Source of the DNA: Bacillota bacterium
GTDB taxonomy: Bacteria > Bacillota > Dethiobacteria > Dethiobacterales > Dethiobacteraceae
Assembly: GCA_012800215.1 (NCBI GenBank)
Contig: JAAZJT010000093.1
Coordinates: 1-15,805 of the forward strand
DNA length: 15,805 bases
Direction: 5' to 3'
Part shown: positions 6,583 to 12,611 of the stretch, one piece after another
Numbering within the stretch: position 1 is the first letter of the stretch
Layout of the letters: every line of letters begins with the position of its first letter
Notes under the pieces: generated by a model
Told to the model about the DNA's origin: nothing
What the model saw: the letters and a program-made list of their open reading frames with translations, nothing else
The model's database searches: none
Translations under genes and position numbers: made by a program

Positions 6583-8091
6583 TTATTTGCGTTTGTCTTT
6601 CATGTTTTCAGTTTTTCCCGGCACACGATCCGGGTCCTTTGCCTGCAGCACTGCCGGACGTGTCCTTTCAATGGGTACCGGCTGCCGTAAAATAATACTT
6701 GCTATGCCGCGAAAATTCGGTGGAATAAATGGCCATAAATACGGCACACCAAATGATTTATTTGTAGCCAGCCTGAGCTGTACAATTGCCAGGCCGGCAA
6801 GAAAACCAGGCAGTTTAAAAAAACCTGTTAATAACAGCATGAACAAATGAACCAAGCGATTAGCCTGACTTAGTTCAAAGCTGGGAGTGGCAAACATACC
6901 CACAGCAACCAGCCCGCCATATAATAATACTTCCGCTGTAAAAAGCCCCACATCAATGGCTATTTGGCCGATTAAGAGAGCAGCAATTAAGCTTAAAGCC
7001 GTAGCCAACGGCGTTGGAGTATGAATACCTGCTATACGGATTAAATCAATGCCAAAATGAACAAATATAAATTGCAGTAATAAAGGAATAGCACCTGCTT
7101 CCTTCGGTCCAATAAATTGCAATGATTCTGGCAGCAGCTGTGGCTGCAATGAAAATAATAAATAAAGAGGTGCTAAGTAAATAGACATTAATACTGCTAA
7201 AAAGCGGATCCAGCGCAAATAAATGCCGGTAAAAACATTTTGCCGGTATTCTTCAGGATGCTGTAAATGGTGAAAATAAGTAACAGGTAATATCATTACT
7301 GACGGGGATGTGTCTACAAAAAGCAAGACATGCCCTTCAAATAGATGCTGAGCAGCTACGTCCGGTCTTTCTGTATAACGTACCAAGGGAAAAATGCTCC
7401 AACGTGCTTCTGAAATAAACTCTTCCAGTGATTTTTCCGCCATGGGTAAGCCATCTATTTCAATGCTGTTCAGCCTTTTTTTGATTCTCTCCACTAACTG
7501 GGCGTTAGTAATGTCCTTTATGTACATCAGAGCTACGTCTGTTTTGGAACGTCTTCCCAATCGGAAACCTTCCACCCACAGACCAGGATCACGCACCCGA
7601 CGGCGCGTCAGAGCCACATTGAACATCATTGTTTCCACGAAGCCATCCCGTGCTCCACGCGTTAAACGCTCCGTATCCGGTTCTTCCGGGTTACGGGCCG
7701 GATAAGTGCGGGTATCAATAAGGATTGCTTCTTTTTCACCATCCAGCAAAAGCAGCATTTGTCCAGAAAGCATTTCATCAATCAGCTTAGTCAAACTGCT
7801 GCTGCTTTCCATTTCCATATAAGGAATTTTCTGCGTCATTAACTTTTGCATCGGATTCGGACATAAATCCTGGCGGTCTAACTTAGCTAAAGTCTGCAGA
7901 AGTAATGCCACAACTTCACCATTTGTCAGGCCGTCAATATAGACAAGCATGCCCTTTTTCCCGCCCAAATCTAATTCTTTCAACAGTACATCAATGCTAG
8001 TGCCTATTCCTAGCTTTTCTATTAAAAAATCTATATTTTCCTGAAGGTGTGGGCTTACATGCTCCGGAGGGCCAACATGTTTACGCGGCAT
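6583..8091 (-). CDS. spoVAF: Stage V sporulation protein AF (GerA-family membrane protein)
   Basis: SpoVAF belongs to the GerA-type germinant receptor A-subunit family and acts in the spore inner membrane during germination. This protein is 502 aa, about the family length. The soluble N-terminal half (to about 290) includes RGARDGFVETMMFNVALTRR, the usual GerA-family segment before the GRRSKTDVALMYI stretch. The C-terminal half has several membrane segments (about 295-475), ending with the diagnostic NKSFGVPYLWPFIP. The tail is polar. The ATG follows GGGAGG by about 9 bases. In B. subtilis spoVAF ends the spoVA operon downstream of sigF; here spoVAA-spoVAE are absent and only a dodecin gene separates sigF from spoVAF. 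A terminator hairpin sits just upstream of its ribosome binding site, so how it is expressed is unclear. A generic GerA-type subunit is the alternative; position favours SpoVAF. Confidence 0.9.
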   Translation of the reverse strand: MPRKHVGPPEHVSPHLQENIDFLIEKLGIGTSIDVLLKELDLGGKKGMLVYIDGLTNGEVVALLLQTLAKLDRQDLCPNPMQKLMTQKIPYMEMESSSSLTKLIDEMLSGQMLLLLDGEKEAILIDTRTYPARNPEEPDTERLTRGARDGFVETMMFNVALTRRRVRDPGLWVEGFRLGRRSKTDVALMYIKDITNAQLVERIKKRLNSIEIDGLPMAEKSLEEFISEARWSIFPLVRYTERPDVAAQHLFEGHVLLFVDTSPSVMILPVTYFHHLQHPEEYRQNVFTGIYLRWIRFLAVLMSIYLAPLYLLFSLQPQLLPESLQFIGPKEAGAIPLLLQFIFVHFGIDLIRIAGIHTPTPLATALSLIAALLIGQIAIDVGLFTAEVLLYGGLVAVGMFATPSFELSQANRLVHLFMLLLTGFFKLPGFLAGLAIVQLRLATNKSFGVPYLWPFIPPNFRGIASIILRQPVPIERTRPAVLQAKDPDRVPGKTENMKDKRK

Positions 8092-8109
8092 CTATACCAT
8101 CCTCCCGCT

Positions 8110-8135
8110 AAAAACCCTCCAATAAAGGAGGGTTT
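8110..8135 (-). terminator. Rho-independent terminator after dodecin, abutting the spoVAF ribosome binding site
   Basis: On the minus strand AAACCCTCC (8135-8127), a 6-base loop and GGAGGGTTT (8120-8112) form a 9-bp stem, and the T run continues to 8110. It ends dodecin transcription. The T run finishes only about 18 bases before the spoVAF start codon, and the GGGAGG ribosome binding site begins 3 bases after it. Confidence 0.8.
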
Positions 8136-8144
8136 GAGGAATCA

Positions 8145-8162
8145 TTATTGCAATTATTGCAA
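8145..8162. repeat. Tandem 9-bp repeat with two TTGCAA palindromes
   Basis: TTATTGCAA occurs twice head to tail (8145-8153, 8154-8162), giving two TTGCAA palindromes 9 bases apart, between the dodecin stop and the terminator. It could be a binding site or only an AT-rich repeat; no known motif matched. Confidence 0.5.
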
Positions 8163-8179
8163 TTAGTAACTTAATAATT

Positions 8180-8383
8180 TTATCTCCTTACCCCAAAAGC
8201 TAGTTTGACATTTGCTTTGTATTCAACTATTTCACCGTCTTTAATTTGGGCTGTCCAGTTAGAAACTTCTACGCCGGTAATATTATCAATAGTTTTAGCA
8301 GCATCAGCAACTGCATTTTTGACGGCATTTTCCCAGCTAACTTCAGACTGACCAACCAACTCCACTATTTTAGCAACTGTCAT
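8180..8383 (-). CDS. Dodecin family flavin-binding protein
   Basis: A 67-aa protein of the dodecin family, which assembles into a hollow dodecamer that stores or buffers riboflavin, FMN or related ligands. It shows the small beta-alpha-beta-beta layout: VAKIVELVGQS, the helix SWENAVKNAVADAAKTI, the strand VEVSNWTAQIKDG with the candidate flavin-stacking Trp43, and the final strand IVEYKANVKLAFGV. Length is typical. The ATG follows an excellent AGGAGGTGA site. The gene is a lone unit between the terminator of the spoIIA operon and its own terminator, at the place where spoVA genes follow sigF in B. subtilis. A sigma-F-like promoter lies just upstream, which would make it a forespore gene; this is inference. 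Function as a flavin or cofactor buffer comes from family knowledge only. Confidence 0.93.
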   Translation of the reverse strand: MTVAKIVELVGQSEVSWENAVKNAVADAAKTIDNITGVEVSNWTAQIKDGEIVEYKANVKLAFGVRR

Positions 8384-8406
8384 AACATCACCTCCTAGTT
8401 TTCACT

Positions 8407-8435
8407 AGTTTTCCCCATCTATAAAAAAAATAAAC
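8407..8435 (-). promoter_or_regulatory. Candidate sigma-F promoter for dodecin
   Basis: Minus strand: GTTTA (8435-8431), 15 bases, then GGGAAAACT (8415-8407). This fits the forespore sigma-F consensus as I recall it, roughly GYWTA-N15-GGNNANANT. Predicted transcription starts near 8400, a few bases before the AGGAGG site. The -35 overlaps the end of the sigF terminator, so its T-rich setting raises the chance of a coincidental match. No sigma-A promoter is visible in the same short gap. Confidence 0.4.
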
Positions 8436-8454
8436 AAACGGCCGGAGCCGTTTG
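8421..8454 (-). terminator. Rho-independent terminator of the spoIIA operon
   Basis: The minus-strand stem CAAACGGC/GCCGTTTG (8454-8447 with 8442-8435), with a 4-base loop, starts at the base after the sigF stop codon and is followed by TTTATTTTTTTT. It separates sigF from the dodecin and spoVAF genes. Confidence 0.9.
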
Positions 8455-9090
8455 CTAACTCAATTGTTTTTTTAATTCATCTAAAATTTTACGTTCTAGG
8501 CGCGACACATGCATTTGTGATAAACCTAATAGATCAGCAACTTCCTGTTGAGTCTTATAGCGAAAAAAACGATAAAGCATAATCTGGCGTTCTCGCTCTG
8601 GCAGGCTTGCCATTGCCTGCGCCAAAGCAACACGTTCTATGACTTTATCTGTTTCAGGGGGAACAACGGCCTGTGCCTCTGCCGCAGCTTCCTCATCTAA
8701 AGATACGGGAATGCGACCGGCATCCAGTGCGACCAAAAGTTCTTCACGTTCCAAACCGCAAGCCTGCGCTAATTCATTAATACTGGGCTGGCGTCCCAAG
8801 CGTTGTTCCAAATCATTACGTACCTTTTTTACCCGTCCAGCCAGCTGTTTTACGGCGCGGCTGTATTTAATGCTCCCCTGACCACGCAGATACATTTTTA
8901 TTTCCCCAGCAATAACAGGGATAGCATACGTGGTAAAAGCAGTCCCCCGGCCGGGATCGAAGTTTTTTAAAGCTTTGAGTAAACCAATGCAGCCTACCTG
9001 AAACAGGTCATCCCCTTCCGCAAACTCTCCGCGGTAACGTTTTACTAAGCTGTGAACCAATGGCAGATGCCTGGTAAAAGAATCATCCAT
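8455..9090 (-). CDS. sigF: Forespore-specific RNA polymerase sigma factor F
   Basis: Sigma-F is the first compartment-specific sigma factor of sporulation, active in the forespore once released from SpoIIAB. With the ATG at 9090 it is 211 aa, somewhat shorter than B. subtilis SigF, mostly at the N-terminus. Region 2 is clear (GDDLFQVGCIGLLKALKNFD near 26-45, then TTYAIPVIAGEIKMYLR). Region 3 follows, and region 4 has the helix-turn-helix TQQEVADLLGLSQMHVSRLE near the C-terminus. The frame also allows ATG at 9114 or TTG at 9126, which would overlap spoIIAB, but neither has a ribosome binding site. ATG 9090 has GGAGG 12 bases upstream with a hairpin between. The gene starts 7 bases after the spoIIAB stop, and position after spoIIAA-spoIIAB settles identity against sigma-G or sigma-B. 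Confidence 0.95.
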   Translation of the reverse strand: MDDSFTRHLPLVHSLVKRYRGEFAEGDDLFQVGCIGLLKALKNFDPGRGTAFTTYAIPVIAGEIKMYLRGQGSIKYSRAVKQLAGRVKKVRNDLEQRLGRQPSINELAQACGLEREELLVALDAGRIPVSLDEEAAAEAQAVVPPETDKVIERVALAQAMASLPERERQIMLYRFFRYKTQQEVADLLGLSQMHVSRLERKILDELKKQLS

Positions 9091-9107
9091 AGGCGTATTA
9101 CGCCTCC
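9091..9107 (-). promoter_or_regulatory. Hairpin spanning spoIIAB stop and sigF ribosome binding site
   Basis: Minus strand: GGAGG (9107-9103) is the only plausible sigF ribosome binding site. AGGCGT (9105-9100) pairs perfectly with ACGCCT (9096-9091), with loop AAT. The stem covers three bases of GGAGG and ends at the base before ATG. The TAA stop of spoIIAB (9100-9098) lies at the stem/loop edge. A ribosome finishing spoIIAB would open the stem, so the structure suggests translational coupling. Direct sequence observation; the function is inferred. Confidence 0.5.
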
Positions 9108-9535
9108 GTGTCATCCGCCCGGCCAAAAGTTTTTACCATTGTTACTGTAGTCCCTTTACCAGGTTCGGAAATAACATCGCAGGAATCCATAAAATTCTCC
9201 ATAATTGTAAAGCCCATGCCTGAACGATCCAACTCAGGTTTTGAAGTATATAGAGGCTTCCTTGCCTGCTCCAAATCTTCAATGCCAACGCCATAATCAA
9301 CAATGGTAACTTCCAGGCGAGCACCCGTAAGTGTTGCACTTATTACAATTGTACCTGTTTTATTTTCATAACCATGAATAACAGCATTAGTTACAGCTTC
9401 TGAAACTGCCGTTTTAACATCAGAGATTTCATCAATGGTTGGATCAGCTTGCGCGGCAAAAGCAGCCACTACCACACGGGCAAACGCTTCATTTTGTGAT
9501 TTACTGGGAATTTCCAATTTCATATAATTATTCAT
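9098..9535 (-). CDS. spoIIAB: Anti-sigma F factor/serine kinase SpoIIAB
   Basis: SpoIIAB binds and inhibits sigma-F and phosphorylates the anti-anti-sigma factor SpoIIAA, using ATP. It is a GHKL-fold kinase of 145 aa, the normal size. The N box SEAVTNAVIHGY spans 45-56 with Glu46 and Asn50. The G1 box is VDYGVGIEDL at 79-88, and the G2 region is RSGMGFTIME at 104-113. SQNEAFARV includes Arg20, equivalent to the residue B. subtilis uses to contact both partners. I chose the ATG at 9535 because GGGGGAG lies 5 bases upstream and the N-terminus then aligns residue for residue with B. subtilis. The GTG at 9541 sits on top of the ribosome binding site. It lies just after spoIIAA, and its end carries the hairpin that may couple sigF translation. 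Confidence 0.96.
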   Translation of the reverse strand: MNNYMKLEIPSKSQNEAFARVVVAAFAAQADPTIDEISDVKTAVSEAVTNAVIHGYENKTGTIVISATLTGARLEVTIVDYGVGIEDLEQARKPLYTSKPELDRSGMGFTIMENFMDSCDVISEPGKGTTVTMVKTFGRADDTEA

Positions 9536-9546
9536 CTGCACTCCCC

Positions 9547-9882
9547 CTATGCGCCTGTCAGTGCATCACGCTCAGAATTGTAAACAGTAATTTTAGTCAA
9601 TAAACCGGACATTTCAAAAATTCGCATTAATCTGGGACTAAGATTGCATGCTAAAACTTTGCCGTTTTTAAGTGAAACGATTTTATAGCGGCCAAGGATC
9701 ATTCCTATTCCAGAACTATCCATAAAATTAACACCCTGAAAATCGAAGAGAATATCATTTATATCGCTGCGGTTTAGTTTAGCATCAATATTACTACGTA
9801 AAAAACCGGCAGCATGATGGTCCAACTCTCCAAACATTTTTACTATTAGGGTGCTGCCTGTTTTTTTAAATTTTACTTCCAC
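9547..9882 (-). CDS. spoIIAA: Anti-anti-sigma F factor SpoIIAA
   Basis: STAS-domain protein that, when dephosphorylated by SpoIIE, displaces sigma-F from SpoIIAB. It is 111 aa, with GELDHHAAGFLR in the N-terminal half and the phosphorylation loop NFMDSSGIGMILGRYK. Ser56, directly after the aspartate, corresponds to Ser58 of B. subtilis. LSPRLMRIFEMSGL near the end is also conserved. It starts with GTG at 9882, 8 bases after AAAGGAG; there is no nearby ATG in frame. It is the first gene of the spoIIA operon, 11 bases before the spoIIAB ATG, behind a clear sigma-H promoter. Identity rests on both motif and gene order. Confidence 0.96.
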   Translation of the reverse strand: MEVKFKKTGSTLIVKMFGELDHHAAGFLRSNIDAKLNRSDINDILFDFQGVNFMDSSGIGMILGRYKIVSLKNGKVLACNLSPRLMRIFEMSGLLTKITVYNSERDALTGA

Positions 9883-9894
9883 AGCCTTCTCTCC

Positions 9895-9903
9895 TTTGTC
9901 GAT
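9895..9903 (+). promoter_or_regulatory. Spo0A-box-like site in the spoIIA leader
   Basis: TTTGTCGAT differs at one base from the usual Spo0A box TTTGTCGAA. It lies downstream of the -10, next to the spoIIAA ribosome binding site, whereas the activating boxes in B. subtilis lie upstream. If real, this site would more likely modulate or repress. A single 9-base match is weak evidence. Confidence 0.3.
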
Positions 9904-9916
9904 AAATTCCTTCTAA

Positions 9917-9946
9917 CTATTCTACCAGGCAGCTGGTAACTCCTGC
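9917..9946 (-). promoter_or_regulatory. Sigma-H promoter of the spoIIA operon
   Basis: Minus strand: -35 GCAGGAGTT (9946-9938), a 12-base spacer, and -10 GTAGAATAG (9925-9917). Each element matches 8 of 9 positions of the sigma-H consensus RNAGGAWWW-N11/12-RNNGAATWW, with correct spacing and position 35-40 bases before the spoIIAA start. Sigma-H control of spoIIA is established in B. subtilis, so this is expected biology. Confidence 0.8.
9923..9938. repeat. Dyad in the sigma-H promoter spacer
   Basis: TACCAG (9923-9928) and CTGGTA (9933-9938) are inverted repeats around GCAG. They fill the region between the -35 and -10 elements of the spoIIA promoter and touch both. It could be an operator or a chance palindrome. 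Confidence 0.4.
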
Positions 9947-9978
9947 TTTTCCATGAAAAAATATACATATCACATATA

Positions 9979-9996
9979 GCAAAATTGTAATTTTGC
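9979..9996. repeat. AT-rich dyad upstream of the spoIIA promoter
   Basis: GCAAAATT (9979-9986) and AATTTTGC (9989-9996) form a perfect 8-bp inverted repeat around GT, about 33 bases upstream of the spoIIA -35. This is where an activator might bind. No known motif assigned. Confidence 0.45.
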
Positions 9997-10001
9997 ACAA
10001 C

Positions 10002-10030
10002 AAAAATGGCAGGTAAAATTACACCTGCCA
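10002..10030 (-). terminator. Rho-independent terminator of dacF
   Basis: On the minus strand TGGCAGGT (10030-10023) and ACCTGCCA (10014-10007) form an 8-bp stem with an 8-base loop, followed by TTTTTGTTG, 10 bases after the dacF stop codon. Confidence 0.85.
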
Positions 10031-10040
10031 CAAATTAAAC

Positions 10041-11210
10041 TTACCTAAGTCTAAATTTCAGCCATTGTTTTAGGTAGCGTTGCAGAAATGTGGTCAGCTT
10101 AGCACGCGGCACATCATTAGCAGGAACCAACGGCAAACTACCCAATTCTTCCCCGTCTGGCGACTTTATAATTAACTTACCTACTTCATCAACTGCCGAT
10201 AGTGGTGCAGCTAAATGCTCCGGTAACTCTAATTCTTTTTCGACCTCTTTTTCTGCTCCTTTTTGTAGCAACAGCGCAAAATCTTCTTTTGCCACTATTT
10301 CAACCTCAGTCTCTACCCCCTTGTCAACGGCAACTTTTCCTAAAGTTTCACCGCCTTTTACAATGGGTATACTTTGATAATTGGCGAATCCCCAGTTTAA
10401 TAGTTCACGTGCCTCATCAAAGAGGGAAGGAAGTCCTGGCGCCTTCATAATGACTGCTAATAGGCGCGTATCACCTCTTTTGGCTGTGGCTGAGATACAA
10501 TTGCCGGCTTCGTTGGTAAAACCGGTTTTTAGTCCATCACAGCCATCATAGTAGCGAACCAATCTATTGGAGTTACTTAAATAGACTCCCTCTTCTTTTT
10601 TGATTTTACCTTTGAGAAATTCCTGATCCATCCAAATAGATAACCATTCATGAACTTTAGGATATTTTAGCAATTCCAGCGACATCAGTGAAATATCATA
10701 AGCAGTGGTATAATGGTTTTCATCATGGAGTCCGTGGGGATTAACAAAATTAGTGTTTTCCATGCCCAGTTCTTTTGCTTTAGCATTCATCTGTTCAACA
10801 AAAGCATCAACGGAACCTGCCAAAAACTCCGCCATGGCCCAGGCACCATCATTGGCAGATCCAACTCCGATACCAATCATTAAATCCTCAAATGAAACTC
10901 TATCTCCCGGTGAAAGAAAAATCTGAGAACCCCCATGAGCAGCTGCTGCTTCACTTATCGGAACCATATCTGTTAGTGCTGCTTTTCCATTCTCCAGCGC
11001 TTCCATAGCTAAAAGCATAGTCATTATTTTCGTTACACTGGCAGGATATAATTTTTCATGTACATTATTTTCGTGAAGTACTTGTTTACTGTTTACATCT
11101 ATTAATAATTGTGCACTGGATTGAAAATCAAATTCAACAGCAAAAGCATTGGCAAAGTTTGCCATTATAAATACCAGTACCAACAATAACATGAGGAGCT
11201 TTTTTTTCAT
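10041..11210 (-). CDS. dacF: Serine-type D-Ala-D-Ala carboxypeptidase (DacF-like, PBP5 family)
   Basis: Penicillin-binding protein that trims terminal D-Ala from peptidoglycan stem peptides, acting outside the membrane; in B. subtilis DacF works in the forespore on cortex. With the ATG at 11210 it has 389 aa. A signal peptide covers about 1-24 (MKKK, hydrophobic core, ANAFA cleavage region). The active-site motifs are in order: SVTK (Ser58 to Lys61), SAN (118-120) and KTG (228-230). A PBP5 C-terminal beta domain follows, and the end, LTTFLQRYLKQWLKFRLR, looks like an amphipathic membrane anchor. I chose this ATG because AGGGGG lies about 8 bases upstream; the ATG at 11228 has no site. It is bracketed by two terminators, so it is a single-gene unit in front of spoIIA, as at the B. 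subtilis locus. Symbol rests on position. Confidence 0.93.
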   Translation of the reverse strand: MKKKLLMLLLVLVFIMANFANAFAVEFDFQSSAQLLIDVNSKQVLHENNVHEKLYPASVTKIMTMLLAMEALENGKAALTDMVPISEAAAAHGGSQIFLSPGDRVSFEDLMIGIGVGSANDGAWAMAEFLAGSVDAFVEQMNAKAKELGMENTNFVNPHGLHDENHYTTAYDISLMSLELLKYPKVHEWLSIWMDQEFLKGKIKKEEGVYLSNSNRLVRYYDGCDGLKTGFTNEAGNCISATAKRGDTRLLAVIMKAPGLPSLFDEARELLNWGFANYQSIPIVKGGETLGKVAVDKGVETEVEIVAKEDFALLLQKGAEKEVEKELELPEHLAAPLSAVDEVGKLIIKSPDGEELGSLPLVPANDVPRAKLTTFLQRYLKQWLKFRLR

Positions 11211-11235
11211 TATTTTTCCCCCTAGCATGAATTTT

Positions 11236-11263
11236 ACTGTATCTCTATTTTTTAGTGTAGCAA
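11236..11263 (-). promoter_or_regulatory. Weak candidate promoter for dacF
   Basis: Minus strand: TTGCTA (11263-11258), 16 bases, TACAGT (11241-11236). Each hexamer matches sigma-A in 4 of 6 positions. A promoter must exist between the pdp terminator and dacF unless read-through occurs. I found no good sigma-F match, although sigma-F control would be expected from B. subtilis. Confidence 0.3.
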
Positions 11264-11295
11264 AAAAATTATACCAGCGGGAGCCGGTATAATTT
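11262..11295 (-). terminator. Rho-independent terminator after pdp
   Basis: Minus strand: AAATTATACC (11295-11286) pairs with GGTATAATTT (11275-11266), with two further GC pairs inside and a GGGA-type loop, followed by a T run to 11262. It begins at the last base of the pdp stop codon and closes the spoIIM-to-pdp gene group. Confidence 0.85.
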
Positions 11296-12611
11296 CACAA
11301 TTTTTCACTTGTTACACGTTCTATAATTAGCGGCACAGGAGTTGGCTTTTGCTGGATATAACTATAAGCAGCCCGAAGTTGCTGAGCCGCTGCAGCTACT
11401 TTATCCGCATCATTGGCATAAACTTCTGCCAGCAGCTCCCCCGTATGGACATAATCACCTGTTTTTTTATACAATCTAATGCCTGCGGCAAGATCTATCT
11501 CCGCATTTTTTACCTGACGCCCCGCACCCAATAATACTGCCGTTTGTCCCACCTTGAGGGCATCTAGAGACTTTAGGTAGCCGCTGGTGGCAGCATATAC
11601 TTTCTTACTATACGCAGCATCGGCCAGTCTTTGCGGCTCCTCCACAACTTTGGGATCACCGCCCTGAGCCGCAACTAGCAGCTGAAACATTTCCAGAGCT
11701 TTGCCATTATTGAGCAGCTCAGATAAGACTCCCTTTGCCTCAACAATTGATGCAGCCTTATTGCTCGCTACCAATAGTTCTGCACCTAAAGATAAAGCTA
11801 ACCCCGTTAAATCGTTAGGACCGTTCCCCTGCAGTGTCTCTATTGCTTCTACCACTTCTACTGCATTGCCAACAGTAAGCCCTAATGGTTGTTCCATATT
11901 TGTCAGCAGTGCTGTCGTTTTTCGTCCTAAAGCGGTACCAATCTCTACCAGCATTTGTGCCAGCTGACGGGCGCTGGGCAGGTCTTTCATGAACGCACCA
12001 CTGCCTACCTTAACATCTAAAACAATACTCTGGGCACCGGCAGCAATTTTTTTACTCATCACCGACGAGGCAATCAGAGGAATACTCTCCACCGTAGCAG
12101 TAACATCGCGAAGTGCATACAGTTTTCCGTCTGCCGGAGCCAACTGAGGTGTTTGCCCGGTAATAGCAACTCCCAGCTGACGCACTTGCTGCATAAATTC
12201 GTCTTTCGTAAGGTTAGTACGAAAGCCGGGGATACAGGACAGTTTATCAATAGTTCCACCGGTATGCCCAAGGCCACGTCCTGACATTTTAGCGATGGTT
12301 ACTCCTGCAGCCGCCGCCAGTGGTAAAAGCACCAGCGTAGTTTTGTCACCCACACCACCTGTGGAGTGTTTATCAACAACCGGCCTGTCTAAAGCAGAAA
12401 AATCAAGTCTTTCACCTGAGTTTACCATTGCCTGCGTCAATGCAACTGTTTCTGCTGTTGTCATACCATTAAAAAAAATGGCCATCAGTAAGGCAGAAAC
12501 CTGATAGTCAGGAATTTTACCGAGCAAATAGTCGCTAATAAATTCTCTGATTTCCTGCGATGTCAAAGCACTGCCATTACGTTTTTTGTAGATAAGATCC
12601 AGCATACTCAT
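11295..12611 (-). CDS. pdp: Pyrimidine-nucleoside phosphorylase
   Basis: Cytoplasmic salvage enzyme (EC 2.4.2.2) that splits uridine, deoxyuridine and thymidine with phosphate into base and (deoxy)ribose-1-phosphate. It is 438 aa, as usual. The phosphate-binding KHSTGGVGDK lies at 81-90, and the family signature SGRGLGHTGGTIDKL at 110-124 is complete. IASSVMSKKIAAG, with the base-contacting Arg-Ser-Lys set nearby, follows at about 180-192. A C-terminal domain with GAGRQ and a barrel-like end completes the protein. The ATG overlaps the deoB stop as ATGA, so translation is coupled. deoB converts its sugar phosphate product to (deoxy)ribose-5-phosphate, making a functional pair. A thymidine-only phosphorylase (deoA) cannot be excluded by motif, but the length and Firmicute context favour Pdp. 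Confidence 0.94.
   Translation of the reverse strand: MSMLDLIYKKRNGSALTSQEIREFISDYLLGKIPDYQVSALLMAIFFNGMTTAETVALTQAMVNSGERLDFSALDRPVVDKHSTGGVGDKTTLVLLPLAAAAGVTIAKMSGRGLGHTGGTIDKLSCIPGFRTNLTKDEFMQQVRQLGVAITGQTPQLAPADGKLYALRDVTATVESIPLIASSVMSKKIAAGAQSIVLDVKVGSGAFMKDLPSARQLAQMLVEIGTALGRKTTALLTNMEQPLGLTVGNAVEVVEAIETLQGNGPNDLTGLALSLGAELLVASNKAASIVEAKGVLSELLNNGKALEMFQLLVAAQGGDPKVVEEPQRLADAAYSKKVYAATSGYLKSLDALKVGQTAVLLGAGRQVKNAEIDLAAGIRLYKKTGDYVHTGELLAEVYANDADKVAAAAQQLRAAYSYIQQKPTPVPLIIERVTSEKL

Noticed and set aside
11215..11227. Sigma-G -10 (CATGCTA) in front of dacF
   Set aside because: It overlaps the ribosome binding site, so transcripts would start too close to the start codon, and no -35 fits.
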